A stretch of 64,000 nt of DNA from Streptomyces venezuelae (GTDB lineage Bacteria > Actinomycetota > Actinomycetes > Streptomycetales > Streptomycetaceae), in contig NZ_CP029191.1 of assembly GCF_008642335.1 (NCBI RefSeq), positions 2,046,001 through 2,110,000 on the forward strand, given 5' to 3'. Positions within the stretch are counted from its first letter, which is position 1; each line of letters begins with the position of its first letter. Position numbers and translations under genes: made by a program. This document shows, one piece after another, positions 8,178-15,954 of the stretch. Below the pieces are notes generated by a model that was not told the DNA's origin, searched no databases, and worked only from the letters and a program-made list of their open reading frames with translations.

Positions 8178-8841
8178 GCACGAGGCGGACCGCGAGGACA
8201 GCCGCGAGCCCGAGAAGAGCAAGGTGCCCGCGGACGGGACACCCGTGGACGGCACGCCCGCGGACGGCGTGCCCCTGGACGAGGACGCCGCCTGGCGGGC
8301 GATCGTCGCGGGGTACGGCGAGGAGCCCGCGGACCCGCCGGGCGCCAAGCCGTTCAAGTCCATCGAGGACCTGGCGCTCCTGGAGACGGAGACCAACGGC
8401 CCCGCGGGCGGCCCGGACGGGACGACGGAGGGCAAGTCCGGCATCGACAAGCCGGGCCCGGCCAGTCCCGGCCCCGACAAGCCGCTCGGCAGCTCCGTCT
8501 CCTTCGCACCCGGCGTCGGCCCCGGCACCGGCGGCCCGCGTGACTACACCACGCCGGAGCCCTCCGAGAGCGACTTCGACGCGGACGACGAGGGACACTT
8601 CGTGCCGCCCGAGCCGCCCCCGCTGCCCGAGGCCGACGTGACGGCCAAGTTCGCCTGGCTCGCCGTGCTCGGCGGCCCGCTGCTCATCCTCCTCGCCGTG
8701 CTGTTCGGCTGGCAGATGACGTGGTGGCTGACCACGCTCGGCATCGGCGGCTTCCTGGGCGGTTTCGCCACACTGGTGGTGCGGATGAACAGCGGGGACG
8801 ACGAGGAGGACGACGACCCGGGACGCGGCGCGGTCGTCTGA
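8170..8841 (+). CDS. Hypothetical membrane protein with acidic Pro/Gly-rich N-terminus
   Basis: 223 aa, starting at GTG inside the last codons of the esterase gene. The first 150 residues are low-complexity, rich in Asp, Gly and Pro, with short near-repeats (VPADGTPVDGTPADGVP). Two hydrophobic helices follow (FAWLAVLGGPLLILLAVLFG and WWLTTLGIGGFLGGFATLVV), then a very acidic tail (DDEEDDD). I do not recognise a function; coupling to the esterase suggests a joint envelope role. Confidence 0.8.
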   Translation: MAEHEADREDSREPEKSKVPADGTPVDGTPADGVPLDEDAAWRAIVAGYGEEPADPPGAKPFKSIEDLALLETETNGPAGGPDGTTEGKSGIDKPGPASPGPDKPLGSSVSFAPGVGPGTGGPRDYTTPEPSESDFDADDEGHFVPPEPPPLPEADVTAKFAWLAVLGGPLLILLAVLFGWQMTWWLTTLGIGGFLGGFATLVVRMNSGDDEEDDDPGRGAVV

Positions 8842-8864
8842 GTCCACCCTCCACCACAGCCTTC

Positions 8865-8897
8865 GGGGCCCGTCCGGAACCTCTCCGGGCGGGCCCC
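8865..8897 (+). terminator. Hairpin after esterase/membrane-protein operon
   Basis: GGGGCCCGTCCGG and CCGGGCGGGCCCC form a 13-bp stem (one G-U pair) with a 7-nt loop, 23 nt after the stop codon. No U-run, as usual for Streptomyces. Confidence 0.7.
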
Positions 8898-9009
8898 CGC
8901 GTATGCCGCACACCTCGATGGAACCCGATCGGCCCGAGCGGCGAAGGAGAGGTGACACACCGAACGAGCCCAAGCCTTCGAGGCGTTCAGACGAACGAAA
9001 GGAGCCCCG

Positions 9010-9636
9010 ATGACCGTCGATCCCGGCGTCCCCCTTCGCACGGGGCAGCGCACCTGCGAGAAGAGCGACGCCTGGTCCATCGAGCGGTCCCGGGACGAGC
9101 CCGAGCAGTTCGCCGCCCTCTTCGACCGGCATGCCGACGCCGTGTACCGGTACGCGGCCCGCCGGCTCGGCCCCGAGGCGGCGGAAGACCTGATGTCCGA
9201 CACCTTCACCACCGCCTTCAAGGAGCGCCACCGCTACGACCTGGCGCGGGCCGACGCCCGCCCCTGGCTGTTCGGCATCGCGACCAACCTGATCGGCCGG
9301 CACCGCAGGGCCGAGGCCCGCCGCTTCAAGGCGCTGGCCAGGGTGCCCGCGCCGGTGCCGCACGACGAGCCGGTCGCCGACCTCGCGGTCGCCCGCGCGG
9401 GTGCCGAGGGGCTCCGCGGCGACCTGGCCGCGGCCCTGGCCGGGCTCTCGGCCCGGCACCGCGACGTGGTCCTCCTCGTGGCGTGGGCCGACCTCGACTA
9501 CGAAGAGGCGGCCCAGGCGTTGGGGGTGCCCGTCGGCACCGTCAGATCGAGACTGCACCGGGCCCGCAGCACATTGCGCGAAGCACTGGGCGGATCCGAT
9601 CCGACAGCTTTCCAGGAGGCACACGCCCATGAATGA
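9010..9636 (+). CDS. ECF-type RNA polymerase sigma factor
   Basis: 208 aa. Region 2 (about residues 30-100) reads FAALFDRHADAVYRYAARRLG, AEDLMSDTFTTAF and RPWLFGIATNLIGRHRR. Region 4 (about 140-195) reads LSARHRDVVLLVAWADLDYEEA and GVPVGTVRSRLHRARSTLRE. There is no SnoaL-like extension. AAAGGAG lies 6 nt before the ATG. The next gene overlaps by 8 bp and encodes a membrane protein of the family usually paired with such sigma factors. Confidence 0.92.
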   Translation: MTVDPGVPLRTGQRTCEKSDAWSIERSRDEPEQFAALFDRHADAVYRYAARRLGPEAAEDLMSDTFTTAFKERHRYDLARADARPWLFGIATNLIGRHRRAEARRFKALARVPAPVPHDEPVADLAVARAGAEGLRGDLAAALAGLSARHRDVVLLVAWADLDYEEAAQALGVPVGTVRSRLHRARSTLREALGGSDPTAFQEAHAHE

Positions 9637-10627
9637 GCTCGATGAACTGCGCGACTGGGACACGGGGGCTCCCCCGCTGGACGACGACACCCGCCACCGC
9701 GCGCGCGTGCGCCTGTTCGCCGCGATGAACGACGAGCCGACGGCTCGGGTACGTCCCCTGTGGCGCCGCCCCGTGCTGCGCGTCGCCGTCGCCGGGACCG
9801 TCGCGGCCGCCGTGGCGGGCACCGTGCTGGTCGCGGTGAACACCGGGGGCGACGAGGAAGCCCGCGCCAAGCCGCCCGCCGACAGCGCGCCGTCGATGCG
9901 CAACGTCAGCGCACGCGCCGTGCTGAACGGCGCGGCCGCGTACGAACGGAAGCACGAGAGGACCGTCGCCCCGCGCGACGACCAGTACATCTACACGAAG
10001 GAGATCATCAAGGAGACCGAGCAGCGCACGGGCGCGGTCAAACGGCACGTCGACGAGAACTGGCGTTCCGTGGACGGTTCGAAGCGCTCCTGGATCATGG
10101 AGATCGGCCACGGCTGGTGGTCGGAGCCCGACAAGGACAACGAGACGTCCTGGCCCCCGCAGGACTGGGGCACCCTGAAGAAGCTCCCGACCGACCCGGA
10201 GAAGCTGATCCTCTCGCTGCTCCACAAGACGGGACCGAACGACAGGAACGACTCGCTGGACGAGATCACCGACCAGGAGTGGCCGGACATCCACTTCAGC
10301 CTCGCCGGCCTCCTGAAACTCGTCCCGGTGATGCCGGAGGGCCTGCGCCCGGCCGCGTACGAGGCGCTGGGCATGGTCCCCGGGGTGAAGGCGGTCCCCG
10401 GCCAGAAGGACGCCAAGGGCCGCACGGGGGTGGCCATCACCTACGACGACCCGACGGGGCAGGGCATGTCGTTCGGCGGCCACTTCATCTTCGACCCGAA
10501 GACGTACGCCTTCCTGGGCTTCCGTGACACGCGCTCATCGGGTGACGGCAAGAACATGAAGACGTACACCCAGCTCTCGTACCTCGACAGCTGGGCGATC
10601 ACCGACAAGGTGAAACAGCGCCCCTAG
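9629..10627 (+). CDS. CU044_5270-family membrane protein (sigma-factor partner)
   Basis: 332 aa. ATG at 9629 with AGGAGG nine nt upstream, overlapping the sigma factor stop. A cytoplasmic N-terminal 45 residues (MNELDELRDWDTGAPPLDDD) are followed by one transmembrane helix (VLRVAVAGTVAAAVAGTVLVAV) and a large external domain with a Trp-rich central part (WSEPDKDNETSWPPQDWG). Family members sit next to ECF sigma factors in many actinobacteria. An anti-sigma or signal-sensing role is inferred from position; no zinc-binding HxxxCxxC motif is present. The stop is 4 bp from the stop of the convergent next gene. Confidence 0.8.
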   Translation: MNELDELRDWDTGAPPLDDDTRHRARVRLFAAMNDEPTARVRPLWRRPVLRVAVAGTVAAAVAGTVLVAVNTGGDEEARAKPPADSAPSMRNVSARAVLNGAAAYERKHERTVAPRDDQYIYTKEIIKETEQRTGAVKRHVDENWRSVDGSKRSWIMEIGHGWWSEPDKDNETSWPPQDWGTLKKLPTDPEKLILSLLHKTGPNDRNDSLDEITDQEWPDIHFSLAGLLKLVPVMPEGLRPAAYEALGMVPGVKAVPGQKDAKGRTGVAITYDDPTGQGMSFGGHFIFDPKTYAFLGFRDTRSSGDGKNMKTYTQLSYLDSWAITDKVKQRP

Positions 10628-10631
10628 GGCC

Positions 10632-11381
10632 TCACCGGGGGACTCTGAGGGCGGCCAGGACCGGCAGGTGGTCCGTGGCCGCCCTCAGGTCGTCCGGGCC
10701 CACCCCGGGCAGGTCCAACGGCACGCCGCAGCCGAGGACTTCGATGCCGGGGGTCGCGAAGAGCGCGTCGATGCGCTGGTGCGGGTCGGCCGGCGTGGAG
10801 GTGTTCTCGCCGCCCCACGGCTTGACCGCCCAGCAGTCCTGGAGAGCCTCGGCGAGCCTGCGGAACGTCCGGCCGCCGGGCCGCTCGTTGAGGTCACCGC
10901 CCGCGACCGCGTGCTCCACGCCCATCCCCGCGAGCCGGTCGAGCAGCATCCCGCCCTGGTCGTACCGCTCGTCGCCCTGCAGGCTCAGGTGGCAGCTCAG
11001 GACGCCGAGCCTGGCGCCGCCGAAGCGGACGACGGCGGTCGCGAAGCCGCGCCGGTGCAGACCGGGGGTGAGCGGCAGCAGCACGTCCTCGGTGCGCTCG
11101 ACCGTGGCGCGCAGCGAGCAGAGCAGCGCGGGTCCGGCCGCGGAGCCGCCGCCGGAGAGGATCACCAGGTCGGCGGCGCGCGCGAGTCGGGCCAGCTTCT
11201 TGCGCCAGCGGAAGAACCGCGGGGCCTCTTGGACCAGGACGAGGTCGGGGGCGCAGGCGGCGATGACCCGGGCGAGCGCGGCGGTGTCGTCGCGCATCGA
11301 ACGGATGTTGTAGCTGAGCACCCGGATGACGGCCGAACCGTCGGGTTCAGTGCGGGAGTTGGGGAGCGGTTCGCTGACCAT
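10632..11381 (-). CDS. Endonuclease/exonuclease/phosphatase-family protein
   Basis: 249 aa. EEP-fold metal-dependent phosphodiesterase: the conserved blocks VLSYNIRSM, VLVQEA, LSCHLSL, AGGDLNERPG and ATDHLPVLAAL supply the usual Asn, Glu, His, Asp/Asn and terminal Asp-His. The substrate (nucleic acid, sphingolipid, phosphoinositide) cannot be told. Start ATG 11381 has no Shine-Dalgarno, but TATCTT lies 7 nt upstream, so a leaderless transcript is possible; TTG 11390 is an alternative. Confidence 0.85.
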   Translation of the reverse strand: MVSEPLPNSRTEPDGSAVIRVLSYNIRSMRDDTAALARVIAACAPDLVLVQEAPRFFRWRKKLARLARAADLVILSGGGSAAGPALLCSLRATVERTEDVLLPLTPGLHRRGFATAVVRFGGARLGVLSCHLSLQGDERYDQGGMLLDRLAGMGVEHAVAGGDLNERPGGRTFRRLAEALQDCWAVKPWGGENTSTPADPHQRIDALFATPGIEVLGCGVPLDLPGVGPDDLRAATDHLPVLAALRVPR

Positions 11382-11456
11382 GGCGATCAAGATACGACAG
11401 CGCCCGCCGCTCCCCCGAAGGGACGCGACGGGCTCCGTACACCTGTCGTCACGAGG

Positions 11457-12410
11457 TCACATGACCGGATCCGGCTCCCGCGCCAGGTCCGCCGCTCCGA
11501 CCAGACCCGCGTCGTTGCCCAGCTGGGCCGCGATGACCTGCGCCTCGGGGCGCCACGCCGCGCCGACGAGCCAGCGCTTGAAGGACTTGCGGATCGGGTC
11601 GAGGACCAGCTCGCCCTCGTCCGACAGGCCGCCGCCGACGATGAACGCGGACGGGTCGAAGAGCGACGCCAGGTCGGCGAGGCCCGCGCCCGCCCAGCGG
11701 GCCAGCTCGCGGTAGGAGTCGATGGCGACGGCGTCGCCCTGCCGCGCGGCCATCGAGATGTGCTTGCCCTCGATGCCCTCGGGGGTGCCGTCGCCCAGCG
11801 AGAGCAGGTACTCGGCGTTCTCGGGGGTGGCGTTGGCGCGCTGCTTCGCGTACCGCACGAGGGCGCGCCCCGACGCGTACTGCTCCCAGCAGCCCTGGCT
11901 GCCGCAGCCGCAGAGCAGGCCGTCCGGCACCATCCGGATGTGGCCGAACTCGGCGGCGACGCCGAAGTGACCGCGGCGCAGCTTGTTGCCGATGATGATG
12001 CCGCCGCCGAGACCGGTGCCGAGCGTGATGCAGATGACGTTGCGGTGGCCCTTGCCGCCACCGAAGCGGTACTCGCCCCAGGCCGCCGCGTTCGCGTCGT
12101 TCTCCACGACCACGGGCAGGCCGACGCGCTTCTCGACCTCTTCCTTGAGCGGTTCCTGGCGCCAGTCGATGTTCGGCGCGAAGTAGACCGTGGAGCGCTG
12201 CCGGTTGACGTATCCGGCGGCGCCGATGCCGACGCCGACGATGTCGTGCCCGGCCCGTGCGCCCGCCACGGCGGAGGCGATCGCGTCGACGATGGCCTCG
12301 GAAGTACCAGGGGTCGGCACCTTGAAGGTCGAGAGGATGTTGCCGTCCTCGTCGACCACTCCGGCCGCGATCTTGGTGCCGCCGATGTCGACGCCGATGG
12401 TGAGTCCCAT
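11457..12410 (-). CDS. glkA: Glucokinase, ROK family
   Basis: 317 aa, the length I remember for Streptomyces GlkA. It phosphorylates glucose with ATP; in Streptomyces this enzyme is also required for glucose carbon catabolite repression. ATP-binding motif IGVDIGGTKIAAGVV at the N-terminus, substrate and catalytic region ENDANAAAWGEYRFG, ROK signature LGTGLGGGIIIGNKLRRG, and the zinc motif with Cys residues in GLLCGCGSQGCWEQYASG preceded by EFGHI. The gene upstream on the same strand is the SCO2127-like protein, itself linked to glucose repression in the literature. Confidence 0.96.
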   Translation of the reverse strand: MGLTIGVDIGGTKIAAGVVDEDGNILSTFKVPTPGTSEAIVDAIASAVAGARAGHDIVGVGIGAAGYVNRQRSTVYFAPNIDWRQEPLKEEVEKRVGLPVVVENDANAAAWGEYRFGGGKGHRNVICITLGTGLGGGIIIGNKLRRGHFGVAAEFGHIRMVPDGLLCGCGSQGCWEQYASGRALVRYAKQRANATPENAEYLLSLGDGTPEGIEGKHISMAARQGDAVAIDSYRELARWAGAGLADLASLFDPSAFIVGGGLSDEGELVLDPIRKSFKRWLVGAAWRPEAQVIAAQLGNDAGLVGAADLAREPDPVM

Positions 12411-12462
12411 GAATCCCTCAGTTCGATCGAGCCCCGCTACGGCCCACCGTACCCGAGGGGCA

Positions 12463-12972
12463 TCAGTCCAGATCGATGTGTTCGCCCGCGGAGGAGCCGC
12501 CGTCTCGGGGGTCCCGGCCGGGCGCGGCGTCCTTCGTGGCGTCCCTCGTCGCGTCCTTCGAGGTGTCGTCCGCGGCGTCGCCGCGAGTCCACCGGCTCTC
12601 CTGGCCCTCGACCGCCGAGCGGTAGGCGGCGAGCAGCTCGGAGCCCGCCGCGGCGAGGTGGTCGAAGACGTCGGGGTTGCGTTCGATGACCGGCTCGACG
12701 ACGGCCTTCGCCTCCTTGGCGACCTGCCGGAGCGTCTGCTCGACGGCGCCCTGCGCGACCGCGCCGAGCAGCGGTGCCTGCAGTCCGGAGAGCTTGTCCG
12801 ACACGACGTCGAAGAGCTTGCGCAGCTCCTCGGCGGCGGAGCCGGGCGGCGGCCCGTACTGGGCGCGGCGGCGGGCCTTCTCCGCCGCGAGGTCCTCGGC
12901 GCACGCCCGCTCCCAGGCGTCGGCGTGACTTTCCTGGGGTTCCGGGGCTTCGCGCTCGGTGGCATCGCTCAT
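12463..12972 (-). CDS. SCO2127-like small acidic protein (DUF5304 type)
   Basis: 169 aa, hydrophilic, no membrane segment or signal. The N-terminal half has a conserved-looking helical region (WERACAEDLAAEKARRRAQYG, AAEELRKLFDVVSDKLSGL); the C-terminal 50 residues are Asp/Thr/Lys-rich low complexity (DDTSKDATRDATKDAAPG). It lies 52 bp upstream of glkA on the same strand. In S. coelicolor the gene in this position has been associated with glucose sensitivity; the molecular function is unknown. Confidence 0.82.
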   Translation of the reverse strand: MSDATEREAPEPQESHADAWERACAEDLAAEKARRRAQYGPPPGSAAEELRKLFDVVSDKLSGLQAPLLGAVAQGAVEQTLRQVAKEAKAVVEPVIERNPDVFDHLAAAGSELLAAYRSAVEGQESRWTRGDAADDTSKDATRDATKDAAPGRDPRDGGSSAGEHIDLD

Positions 12973-13006
12973 GCCACTCGACGTTACCCGAATGGAGGTA
13001 CGACGT

Positions 13007-14167
13007 TCACCGCTCGCGCGGCCACAGGTCCGGGTCGGGCGCGAACCGTACCCTCAGCTCGCCCTCGCGCAGCCCGGCGCCCGCGACGGTGCAGCGGCGC
13101 AGCGCAGACGGCAGGGTCACGATGCGGCGGTAGGGGCCGGCGGTGACGACGAGCTCGTCGCCGCGCCGGATCAGACCCAGCTCCTCACGGGTGACGAAGG
13201 GCAGCGGGATGTGCCATACGTACGCGTGACTGCCGTCGTCCTCGGGGGCCTCGGTGACAGGCCAGACGGCAGGGGCGGGGGCCGCCGCGGGCGCCGTCAG
13301 GCCGAGGGCTTGGAGGTCGTCGGTGCCGCGGGGGTCGCGGCCGAGGTGCGGGACCCTGACGACGTGGTCGTACGTCGACTCCCACACGTCGAGCGTCTTG
13401 TGCTGCTGCGCGCTGAGCCCGGCGAGCCAGGTGTCGGGGCTGGCGTCCGGCAGGATCCGGTTGGCGACGACGAGGTCGGTGCGCAGGCCGTGCAGGGCGA
13501 GGCCGGTGGCGGCGGCACGGACGGCGTCGGCGCCCGCGGGGCCGGGTTCGGCGACCAGGCGGACGGTGGTGCCGGGGGCCTCGATCACGCGCTGGACGGC
13601 GGCGAGTTCGTCCTCCCCGCGGGCCGCGGCCTCGTACAGCCAGGAGGCGGGCATGGGGACACCGGCAAGCCGGCCGAGCATGGGGCGCAGGGCGCGGGCC
13701 GCCTGGCGCTCGGGCGGGAGCAGCCTGCGCAGATAGCGGCGGAGCTGCTCGGGCAGGGCGAGGGTCGCGAGGGCCTTGGGGGTGGGCGGAAGGTCGACGA
13801 CCACGGTGTCGTACGTGTCGTCGCGGGCGGCGTCGCGCAGGGCGCGCAGCAGCGCGAGCTCCTCGGCGCCGGGCAGCGGGGTCAGCTCCTCGCCGTCCAG
13901 GCGCTCGGCGCCGAGCAGGTCCAGGGCGGAGGCGGCACGTTCCTGCAGGGCGAGCAGGTCCTCGCGGAAGCGGGTGTCGGGGGCGGGGCGGAGGGGGGTG
14001 AGCCCCGGATGCGCGTCCGGGGCGCCGAGGACCGCGCCGAGGGTGTCGGCGCGGTCGGCGGAGATCACCAGGGTCCGGTGGCCGGCCCGCGCCGCGGCGA
14101 GTGCCGTGGCGGCGGCGACGGTGGTGCGTCCGGAGCCGCCGGGGCCGGTGATGAGGAGGGTGCGCAT
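13007..14167 (-). CDS. ArsA-family (GET3-like) ATPase
   Basis: 386 aa from the ATG of MRTLLITGPGGSGRTTVAAATAL. The deviant P-loop GPGGSGRTT replaces the usual Lys of GKGGVGKT with Arg and lacks the signature Lys, so hydrolysis may differ from classical ArsA. DTVVVDLPPTPKAL is the Walker B/switch II segment. The C-terminal region (residues about 300-386) looks like the small alpha-crystallin-like domain of bacterial ArsA homologues (HIPLPFVTREELGLIRRGDELVV). Anion transport is unlikely without ArsB; the family is paired with SRPBCC proteins here and, as I recall, in mycobacteria. Confidence 0.85.
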   Translation of the reverse strand: MRTLLITGPGGSGRTTVAAATALAAARAGHRTLVISADRADTLGAVLGAPDAHPGLTPLRPAPDTRFREDLLALQERAASALDLLGAERLDGEELTPLPGAEELALLRALRDAARDDTYDTVVVDLPPTPKALATLALPEQLRRYLRRLLPPERQAARALRPMLGRLAGVPMPASWLYEAAARGEDELAAVQRVIEAPGTTVRLVAEPGPAGADAVRAAATGLALHGLRTDLVVANRILPDASPDTWLAGLSAQQHKTLDVWESTYDHVVRVPHLGRDPRGTDDLQALGLTAPAAAPAPAVWPVTEAPEDDGSHAYVWHIPLPFVTREELGLIRRGDELVVTAGPYRRIVTLPSALRRCTVAGAGLREGELRVRFAPDPDLWPRER

Positions 14168-14265
14168 GGTTCTGAACGGTAGCTGGCGGGGCGCCTGGGT
14201 GGGTGGGGTGCCCACTCGCCGTGGGGGGTTTGTTCGTTTGCGGCTGCCGGTTCGTTGTGGCTGGT

Positions 14266-14286
14266 CGCGCAGTTCCCCGCGCCCCT
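14266..14286 (+). repeat. Dispersed 21-bp repeat, copy 1
   Basis: Exact copy of the core CGCAGTTCCCCGCGCCCC with flanking CG and T. It is followed at once by a small GC hairpin (GGGC TTC GCCC). It lies in the 199-bp gap between the SRPBCC gene and the ArsA-like gene. Confidence 0.85.
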
Positions 14287-14366
14287 GAAGCGAGGGCTTC
14301 GCCCCGCTTCCCACCCGCCCCCGTGTTCCCCACCGGCCCCCGTGCGCCTGAAGCCCCCTAGGCCCT

Positions 14367-14807
14367 CTAGACCTCCTTCGACTCCACCCGCTTCTTCAGG
14401 CCTGCCAGGGCTCGGTCGATGATGACCTTTTCCGCCTTGCGCTTGATCATGCCGAGCATGGGGATCTTGACGTCGACGGTGAGGCGGTAGGTGACCTCGG
14501 TGCCGGAGGCGGTGGGGCGCAGGAGGTAGGAGCCGTCCAGGGAGCGGAGCATCTGGGACTTGACCAGGGTCCAACTGACCTCGTCGTCGCCGGTCCAGGT
14601 GTAGCCCAGCGTCTGGTCGTCCTTGATCGCGCCCGCGTCCATGACGAGGCGGACCTGCTCGGCGCGGCCCCGCTCGTCCGTGGCGAGCACCTGGGCCTCC
14701 TTCACCTCACCCGTCCAGTCCGGGTAGCGCGCGAAGTCGGCGATCACTCCCATGACCTCGGCCGGTGCCGCCTCGATCGTGATGCTCGAGCTGGTGTGTT
14801 CCGCCAT
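14367..14807 (-). CDS. SRPBCC-family protein
   Basis: 146 aa, the usual length for a single START/Bet v1-like domain. ITIEAAPAEVMGVIADFARYPDWTGEV is the typical N-terminal strand-helix-helix, and TASGTEVTYRLTVDVKIPMLG lines the ligand cavity. Probably binds a lipid or polyketide-like hydrophobic ligand. It lies upstream of the ArsA-like ATPase on the same strand, and this pairing is the main functional hint. No catalytic residues can be assigned. Confidence 0.87.
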   Translation of the reverse strand: MAEHTSSSITIEAAPAEVMGVIADFARYPDWTGEVKEAQVLATDERGRAEQVRLVMDAGAIKDDQTLGYTWTGDDEVSWTLVKSQMLRSLDGSYLLRPTASGTEVTYRLTVDVKIPMLGMIKRKAEKVIIDRALAGLKKRVESKEV

Positions 14808-14879
14808 CGCTGTGGCTCCTCCAGATGCGGTCCGGGATGAGGGTGGTGCAACGCGTGAAGGCTACCGCGCGCGGGACGG

Positions 14880-15656
14880 TCACCACTCCAGGGCCCAGGG
14901 CCTGGACGTCCCGGCGAAGTGCCCGACGTTCACGCACTCCGTGGCGCCGACCCGCATGCGCCGGACCAGCGGCTGGTGGACGTGGCCGAAGAGCGCGTAC
15001 TTGGGGCGGGTCCGGTGGACCGCGTCGAGCAGCGCCCGGCTGCCCCGCTCGAAACGGCGCGCCACGGTGTCGTAGAGGAGCTCGGGTACGTCCGGCGGGA
15101 TGTGGGTGCACAGGACGTCGACCTCGCCGACGGCCTCGATCTTGGCGGCGTACTCCTCGTCGGAGATCTCGTAGGGCGTACGCATCGGGGTGCGCAGTCC
15201 GCCGCCGACGAAGCCGAAGACGCGGCCGCCGATCTCGACGCGCTCGCCGTCGAGGACGGTGGTGCCCGGTCCCGCGTACTCGGGCCACAGGGTGGGGATG
15301 TCGACGTTGCCGTAGGTGGCGTAGGTCGGAGTGGGGAGGACGGCGAACATGTCGGCGTACTGCTTGCGGACGGCGCGCTCGATCACCGCGGCCCGGTCGC
15401 TGTCGACCGTCCCCCACAGTTTTCGGCCGAATTCCCTGGCCTCGTCGAAACGGCGTGCGGTACGCAGCTCCACCAGCCTCGTCGCGTTCTCGGCGCCGAA
15501 CAGGTCGGGGAAGATGCCGCGCGAGTGGTCGGCGTAGTCGAGGAAGAGCACGAGGTCGCCGAGGCAGACCAGCGCGTCCGCGCCGTCCCCCGCACGCGCG
15601 AGTGCTTCGGTGTTGCCGTGCACGTCACTGACCACGTTGACCCGGAAAGCTGGCAT
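14880..15656 (-). CDS. Calcineurin-like metallophosphoesterase
   Basis: 258 aa from ATG 15656. Binuclear metal motifs are all present: VVSDVHGN, CLGDLVLF, YGNVD, CTHIPPDVPE and FGHVHQPLVRR. The final blocks TECVNVGHFAGTSRP match cytoplasmic phosphodiesterases of the YfcE/MPP type. Substrate unknown. No signal peptide. Confidence 0.88.
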   Translation of the reverse strand: MPAFRVNVVSDVHGNTEALARAGDGADALVCLGDLVLFLDYADHSRGIFPDLFGAENATRLVELRTARRFDEAREFGRKLWGTVDSDRAAVIERAVRKQYADMFAVLPTPTYATYGNVDIPTLWPEYAGPGTTVLDGERVEIGGRVFGFVGGGLRTPMRTPYEISDEEYAAKIEAVGEVDVLCTHIPPDVPELLYDTVARRFERGSRALLDAVHRTRPKYALFGHVHQPLVRRMRVGATECVNVGHFAGTSRPWALEW

Positions 15657-15954
15657 GCCGATCACCCTAGGACGGTCGTCGCGAGGGCGGTAGAGGCCCG
15701 TTCCAGCGGCCGGACCTGCGGTTACTTCCGAGTCGGGAAGACGGTGGCGTACTGTGCGATTCAGACCACGACGACGTGTGACGCACCGAACATCTGGGCC
15801 CGCCCCCCTACCGAACCAGCCATACCGATGGGTAACGTCCGGGCAGTCCAGTAGTGCTCAGCCCCCCACTCGACTGAGCACCTGCCCGATCTTGGACCGC
15901 ACCGTCGCAGCACACAACGTCGTGGCGCCGGCGCCCTATGTAGGAGCAGCAGTC
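15657..15954 (+). promoter_or_regulatory. Upstream region of the acyl-CoA ligase gene
   Basis: 298 bp without a gene. A possible promoter is TTCCGA, 18 bp, TACTGT (15726-15755). An 8-bp inverted repeat GTGCTCAG/CTGAGCAC (15854-15861 and 15884-15891) with a C-rich loop would form a hairpin in the 5' leader, and GGCGCCGGCGCC occurs closer to the gene. The promoter is a pattern match only. Confidence 0.35.

Noticed and set aside
8915..9000. ECF-type autoregulatory promoter before the sigma factor
   Set aside because: GGAACC is present, but no CGTT-like -10 lies at 16-17 bp.
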